From NCBI GenBank assembly GCA_910580235.1, contig CAJTVU010000001.1, forward strand, positions 310,001 to 374,000: a stretch of DNA of 64,000 nt, written 5' to 3'. Below are positions 60,559 to 64,000 of this stretch, in pieces. A program made the position numbers and the translations under genes. Origin of the DNA: an uncultured Dorea sp. (GTDB lineage Bacteria; Bacillota; Clostridia; Lachnospirales; Lachnospiraceae). The notes under the pieces were generated by a model. The model saw only the letters and a list, made by a program, of their open reading frames with translations, was not told the DNA's origin and did no database searches. Each line of letters opens with the position of its first letter. The stretch's first letter is position 1.

Positions 60559-61215
60559 TTATAGTAATTCTTCTGACTCCTCTGCTTCTTCCGGTTCATA
60601 TTTTGAAAATATCTTTCTCAATATAAATGATTTCAAAAATGCCATAAGCGCAAATCCAAATACAATATATACCGACAGCAGGATGAACATCGTCATTTCA
60701 GACCAGAACATCAAAGCTACAGTCGGAACATACAAAACTACCATAAGCACAGTCTTCGGAAGATATGCAACGCTCATTAAGACCGCGTTCCTGAATATGT
60801 CCCCTGCGCGCATCTCAAACCTTGCAATGATCGGGAACACATACAGCGACAAAAGGAACGCCAGGACGCCTGCGGCGATGCAGACAGCCTTCACCGCCTG
60901 AAAGATCCCTCCGTCCATATTCCCGAACAGTATGAAGTTTAATACGACAGCCGCCGCCGTCAGCGTGAACAATGCTCCGAAGAATATCCCCTGCTTCAGA
61001 TCCTCTCTAAATGCTTTGAAGAATCCTTTCCATATAGACGGCTCCTCATTTCTGACCATTTTAAGAGTCATGGAATAAAGCGCTGCCGCAGACGCGCCTA
61101 TCGTCACGACAGGGACGCAGCACAATAAGAACAGCACGTTCAGCGCCACGATATCTGTTGCCCTTGAGAGCCCTCTCATCAAAGGATTATCTAAGTCAAA
61201 TATCTTCCGTAACAT
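60559..61215 (-). CDS. YesL-family membrane protein (DUF624)
   Basis: A 218-residue protein with about five transmembrane helices. NPLMRGLSRATDIVALNVLFLLCCVPVVTIGAS is the YesL opening, and SIWKGFFKAFREDLKQG the conserved cytoplasmic loop. Proteins of this family sit with carbohydrate ABC transporters. The role in sialate uptake is unknown. Confidence 0.85.
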   Translation of the reverse strand: MLRKIFDLDNPLMRGLSRATDIVALNVLFLLCCVPVVTIGASAAALYSMTLKMVRNEEPSIWKGFFKAFREDLKQGIFFGALFTLTAAAVVLNFILFGNMDGGIFQAVKAVCIAAGVLAFLLSLYVFPIIARFEMRAGDIFRNAVLMSVAYLPKTVLMVVLYVPTVALMFWSEMTMFILLSVYIVFGFALMAFLKSFILRKIFSKYEPEEAEESEELL

Positions 61216-61225
61216 TCCTTGTCTC

Positions 61226-62071
61226 CTAAAACAGCTTCTCCACTACCGCCTTGGATGTCTTCTCATTATTTTCCCGGCATTCTTTATAATTCCTTGCATA
61301 GTACTCCTGGAACAACAGATCTATAAGATAAAGCTGCCCCATCTTCGCCGACATAGAGCCTCCTTCCAGCGGTGATTCCTCAGCGCCGCACAGAAGCACA
61401 GCGTCTGAGTAGGCTGTAAGAGGAGACTTTCGAAAATGTGTGATGACCGCGATCCTCACCCCCGCCTTTTTCGCCTCGTTGGCTACATGGATGTTATCCT
61501 TCGTAGCGCCGGAATAAGAGATGATGATGATCAGGTCTTCCTCCGTTGCAGTCGAGACTGCCATAGACTGCATATGCGGATCCGAGATACAGATTACCTT
61601 CCCTGTAATCCTCAAGAATTTGTTCCTCGCCTCTTCTGCTGTCAGGAGGCTGTCTCCGACGCCAAAGAAGAAGATCCTCCTGGCCGCCTCCATCATCTGG
61701 ACTACAGTATCGAACATATTATGGTCTATCAGCATATAGGACTCGCGGATCGCATTCATATGCATCCCCATGACCCGGTACGCCAATGTCTCCTCGTCAT
61801 CGTCTTCCCCGGAAGGATCCCGGCGCTCCTCATCCTCCGATAAGCTAAGGGACAGCTTCATCTTAAATTCCTGGTATCCCTGGAGCCCCAGAGTGCGGCA
61901 GAAGCGATACACGCTCGCATCCCCTACCTCGCATGCGTCCGCCAGATCTGTGATAGACATGTACAATACGCCCGTCTTGTTCTGCAGCACATAGTCTGCC
62001 ACTTTCTTCTCCGCTCTTGTCAATTGATTATAAGTCGCCTGGATCTGCAAAATGACGCCCGTATTGTACAT
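61226..62071 (-). CDS. RpiR/MurR-family transcriptional regulator
   Basis: A 281-residue regulator with an N-terminal HTH (LTRAEKKVADYVLQNKTGVLYMSI, GDASVYRFCRTLGLQGYQEFK) and a C-terminal sugar-phosphate (SIS) domain (FGVGDSLLTAEEARNKFLRI, IIIISYSGATKDNIHVA). It would sense ManNAc-6-P or GlcNAc-6-P. The ATG at 62071 with AAGGAGG upstream is preferred. It is in the nan operon. Confidence 0.92.
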   Translation of the reverse strand: MYNTGVILQIQATYNQLTRAEKKVADYVLQNKTGVLYMSITDLADACEVGDASVYRFCRTLGLQGYQEFKMKLSLSLSEDEERRDPSGEDDDEETLAYRVMGMHMNAIRESYMLIDHNMFDTVVQMMEAARRIFFFGVGDSLLTAEEARNKFLRITGKVICISDPHMQSMAVSTATEEDLIIIISYSGATKDNIHVANEAKKAGVRIAVITHFRKSPLTAYSDAVLLCGAEESPLEGGSMSAKMGQLYLIDLLFQEYYARNYKECRENNEKTSKAVVEKLF

Positions 62072-62187
62072 ATTATCCTCCTTGCCCCATCCTTTAGCCG
62101 CTCCTGGGACGTACATCTTCTCCGATTACTTCCTTTTTATTGTATTATACACCTTCTCCTTCCAAAATACAAAAGGAAACAAGGCCT

Positions 62188-63024
62188 CTATCCTTTTACA
62201 GCGCCCATCGTAATACCTTGTGTAAATGATTTCTGGAAGATTAAGAATACTGCCACGATCGGAACTGCCGCCAGCGCCGCTCCTGCCATAATAAGCCCAT
62301 AGTTGGTCGCCATCTCTGCCTGCATCGTAGCGACGCCCAGAGAGACCGTCAGGTTGTTCCTTGACGAGAGCATTACCAACTGCATAAAATAATCGTTCCA
62401 CGTATTAATGAACGTAAAGATCGCCAGCGCCGCGAAGCCAGGCTTTACGATCGGGAACGCAATGCTTGCGAACGTCCGTATCTCCCCGCATCCGTCTATT
62501 TTTGCCGATTCAAGGAGCTCTCCCGGGATATTCTCGCTGAACTGCTTCATGAGGAAGACTCCGAAAGGCCATCCCACCAGAGGCAATATAACGGCAGACA
62601 GTGTATCATGGATGCCCATGAAGTTGACGATACGCACAAGCGGTACAAGTACGACCTGTTTCGGAAGCGCCATAGCCGCGATGAAGATAGAGAACAGGAT
62701 CTTCTGGCCATAAAACCTTTTCTTCGCAAGCACATACCCTGCCAAAGATGAAGTCAGGCATACGAGAAGCATAGTCGCAAGCGCTATGAAGATACTGTTG
62801 AACAGCCAACGGCCCGCCGGATTCTGGATAAGCAGCTTCTCGAAGTTCTCCATCGTCGGAGCTGCCGGCCACCACTGCGGCGGGATCACGATCGTCGCAG
62901 GCTGCGCTTTAAAAGCCCCTGTCATGATCCAGTAGAAGGGAAAGACAAAGAGGATTGTCAGAATACTTAAAAGTACGATTGTAAATATTCCAAAAGGTGT
63001 TGTTTTTTTCTTCATTTCTTTCAT
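62188..63024 (-). CDS. Carbohydrate ABC transporter permease (MalG-like)
   Basis: A 278-residue permease with six helices and the EAA-loop ESAKIDGCGEIRTFASIAFPIVKPG that contacts the ATPase. It begins with FGIFTIVLLSILTILFVFPFYWIM. With the following permease it forms the CUT1-type sugar importer of the sialic-acid operon. The ATPase is not in this window and is probably shared. Confidence 0.92.
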   Translation of the reverse strand: MKEMKKKTTPFGIFTIVLLSILTILFVFPFYWIMTGAFKAQPATIVIPPQWWPAAPTMENFEKLLIQNPAGRWLFNSIFIALATMLLVCLTSSLAGYVLAKKRFYGQKILFSIFIAAMALPKQVVLVPLVRIVNFMGIHDTLSAVILPLVGWPFGVFLMKQFSENIPGELLESAKIDGCGEIRTFASIAFPIVKPGFAALAIFTFINTWNDYFMQLVMLSSRNNLTVSLGVATMQAEMATNYGLIMAGAALAAVPIVAVFLIFQKSFTQGITMGAVKG

Positions 63025-63031
63025 CCCCCTC

Positions 63032-63922
63032 TTAATATTCTACATCATCGCCCAAGATCTTAAACTGGGCAAAGCTGATTAAGCCGATCAATACTGCAAG
63101 GAATACGCCCATCGTGTTCGCATACCCATACTCGGACAGCTTGAACGCTTTCTCGTACAGATAATACATAATCGTTGACGTCGCGTAGTTCGGCCCGCCG
63201 GACGTCAGAAGCTGTATGAGCGCGAAGCACTGGAATGAATTGATCGTTGTAATAACTACGATGTAAAGCGTCGTCGGGAGCAGCCCCGGCCATTTAATCT
63301 TCCAGAACACCTGGAACTCATTAGCTCCATCCACACGGGCGGCCTCCATAAGAGAGGTGTCCACATTCCCAAGCGCCGCGATGTAGAGGATGATCGGTTG
63401 TCCTACGCTCGTTGTAAGCAGGATGACGATGATCGCCCATAAAGCATATTTCTCGTCGCCCAGCCAGCTGATATTCCGATCGATCATATTGCCTGCCTTC
63501 AGGATATAATTCAAAATACCTGAGAGCGGATCATAGATCCACTTCCAAACAACCGTTACTGCCACGCTTCCTGTTACAACAGGAAGGAAGAACACGCAGC
63601 GGAAGAAGGAGCGGGTAAATACATTCTTCTCATATGTCTGAGACGCTACGAATAAGGAGAATATCACTACCACCGGCACAGATCCGATTACAATAATAAG
63701 CGTATTCTTAAGAGATCTTAAGAATATCTCATCCGTGAACATACGCACATAATTGTCAATACCGACAAAAGTAAAATCTGTCATCGTATAATTAAAGAAG
63801 CTTGTCACAAGCCCCATAATCATCGGCGCCAGAACAAACATTATGAAAAACACCAGAACAGGAGCCAGAAAACAATAGGACACTATCGTTTCTCTCATCC
63901 TTATTTTATTTACTTTCTTCAT
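63032..63922 (-). CDS. Carbohydrate ABC transporter permease (MalF-like)
   Basis: A 296-residue permease with helices and the EAA-loop EAARVDGANEFQVFWKIKWPGLLPT. It opens with FLAPVLVFFIMFVLAPMIMGL and contains FVGIDNYVRMFTDEIF typical of UgpA/MalF-like subunits. It lies 7 bp upstream of the second permease. A substrate-binding protein is expected just beyond the window. Confidence 0.92.
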   Translation of the reverse strand: MKKVNKIRMRETIVSYCFLAPVLVFFIMFVLAPMIMGLVTSFFNYTMTDFTFVGIDNYVRMFTDEIFLRSLKNTLIIVIGSVPVVVIFSLFVASQTYEKNVFTRSFFRCVFFLPVVTGSVAVTVVWKWIYDPLSGILNYILKAGNMIDRNISWLGDEKYALWAIIVILLTTSVGQPIILYIAALGNVDTSLMEAARVDGANEFQVFWKIKWPGLLPTTLYIVVITTINSFQCFALIQLLTSGGPNYATSTIMYYLYEKAFKLSEYGYANTMGVFLAVLIGLISFAQFKILGDDVEY

Positions 63923-63953
63923 GTCTTCCCTCCAATTCCATAATTCTTAAAAA

Positions 63954-63984
63954 ACTCCCTGCACTCTGCCAGAGTGCAAGGAGT
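63954..63984 (-). terminator. Terminator-like hairpin before the permease operon
   Basis: ACTCCCTGCACTCT pairs with AGAGTGCAAGGAGT, with a T-run on the minus strand (63948-63953). It probably ends, partially, the gene to the right (binding protein), giving lower permease expression. Confidence 0.72.
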
Positions 63985-64000
63985 GTGATAAAACCTGCCT

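Overview
The window looks like a chromosomal segment of a Gram-positive, moderate-GC gut Firmicute, most likely Lachnospiraceae (Clostridium cluster XIVa). The signs are consensus AGGAGG ribosome sites, an agr-type peptide quorum-sensing system, RqcH, DUF815 and CmpB-like proteins, and mostly familiar clostridial gene families. The species cannot be named from the sequence alone. Housekeeping and catabolic genes form the two flanks. A mobile, decayed, visibly AT-richer accessory island fills roughly 17.3-51.6 kb.

Left flank (1-17.3 kb): the start of a YicC-family gene and divergent rqcH; then a minus-strand operon of about 10 kb (12.5 to 2.0 kb) with a tautomerase-like protein, an SDR, an FGGY kinase, a TIM-barrel-like protein, a complete Liv-type ABC transporter and two iron-type alcohol dehydrogenases. 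A divergent LysR gene adjoins it. A GT2/YfhO-like pair follows.

Island (17.3-51.6 kb): a decayed AAA/PD-(D/E)XK gene, a HTH-DUF3990 toxin-like pair, GNAT, repeated modules of ABC transporters and CPBP proteases, toxin-antitoxin and conjugative-element remnants, Fic, IS66 (with 8-bp target duplication, inside a dead sugar transporter), an IS110 relic, and a TA-flanked MITE of 272 bp with several solitary ends. At 36.6-46.5 kb lies a putative RiPP operon: methyltransferase, E. coli-type YcaO, a 45-aa candidate precursor, an M50 protease with a PqqD/RRE-like N-terminus, a small membrane protein, a membrane MutS-like ATPase, a CPBP protease, and a three-gene ABC exporter. At 48.3-51.1 kb is agrA-agrC-agrD-agrB. 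The agrD gene (49 aa) is hidden in another frame under a false N-terminal extension of agrB.

The connecting signal is a pair of 8-bp repeats exactly 21 bp apart (GTMAAAAY-like on the + strand). It occurs upstream of agrDB and at five further places ahead of the transporter/protease modules and the RiPP locus, plus one half-site. This spacing is that of LytTR (AgrA) operators, so I propose that the agr system controls an array of export/immunity/RiPP cassettes that has been shuffled by recombination at the shared promoter blocks.

Right flank (51.6-64 kb): MATE transporter, DUF815 ATPase, pheA, a toxin-antitoxin pair whose toxin start codon appears mutated to ATA, a CmpB-like membrane protein, pyrBI, and a sialic-acid operon (ABC permeases, RpiR regulator, YesL, NanE, NanA, ROK kinase).
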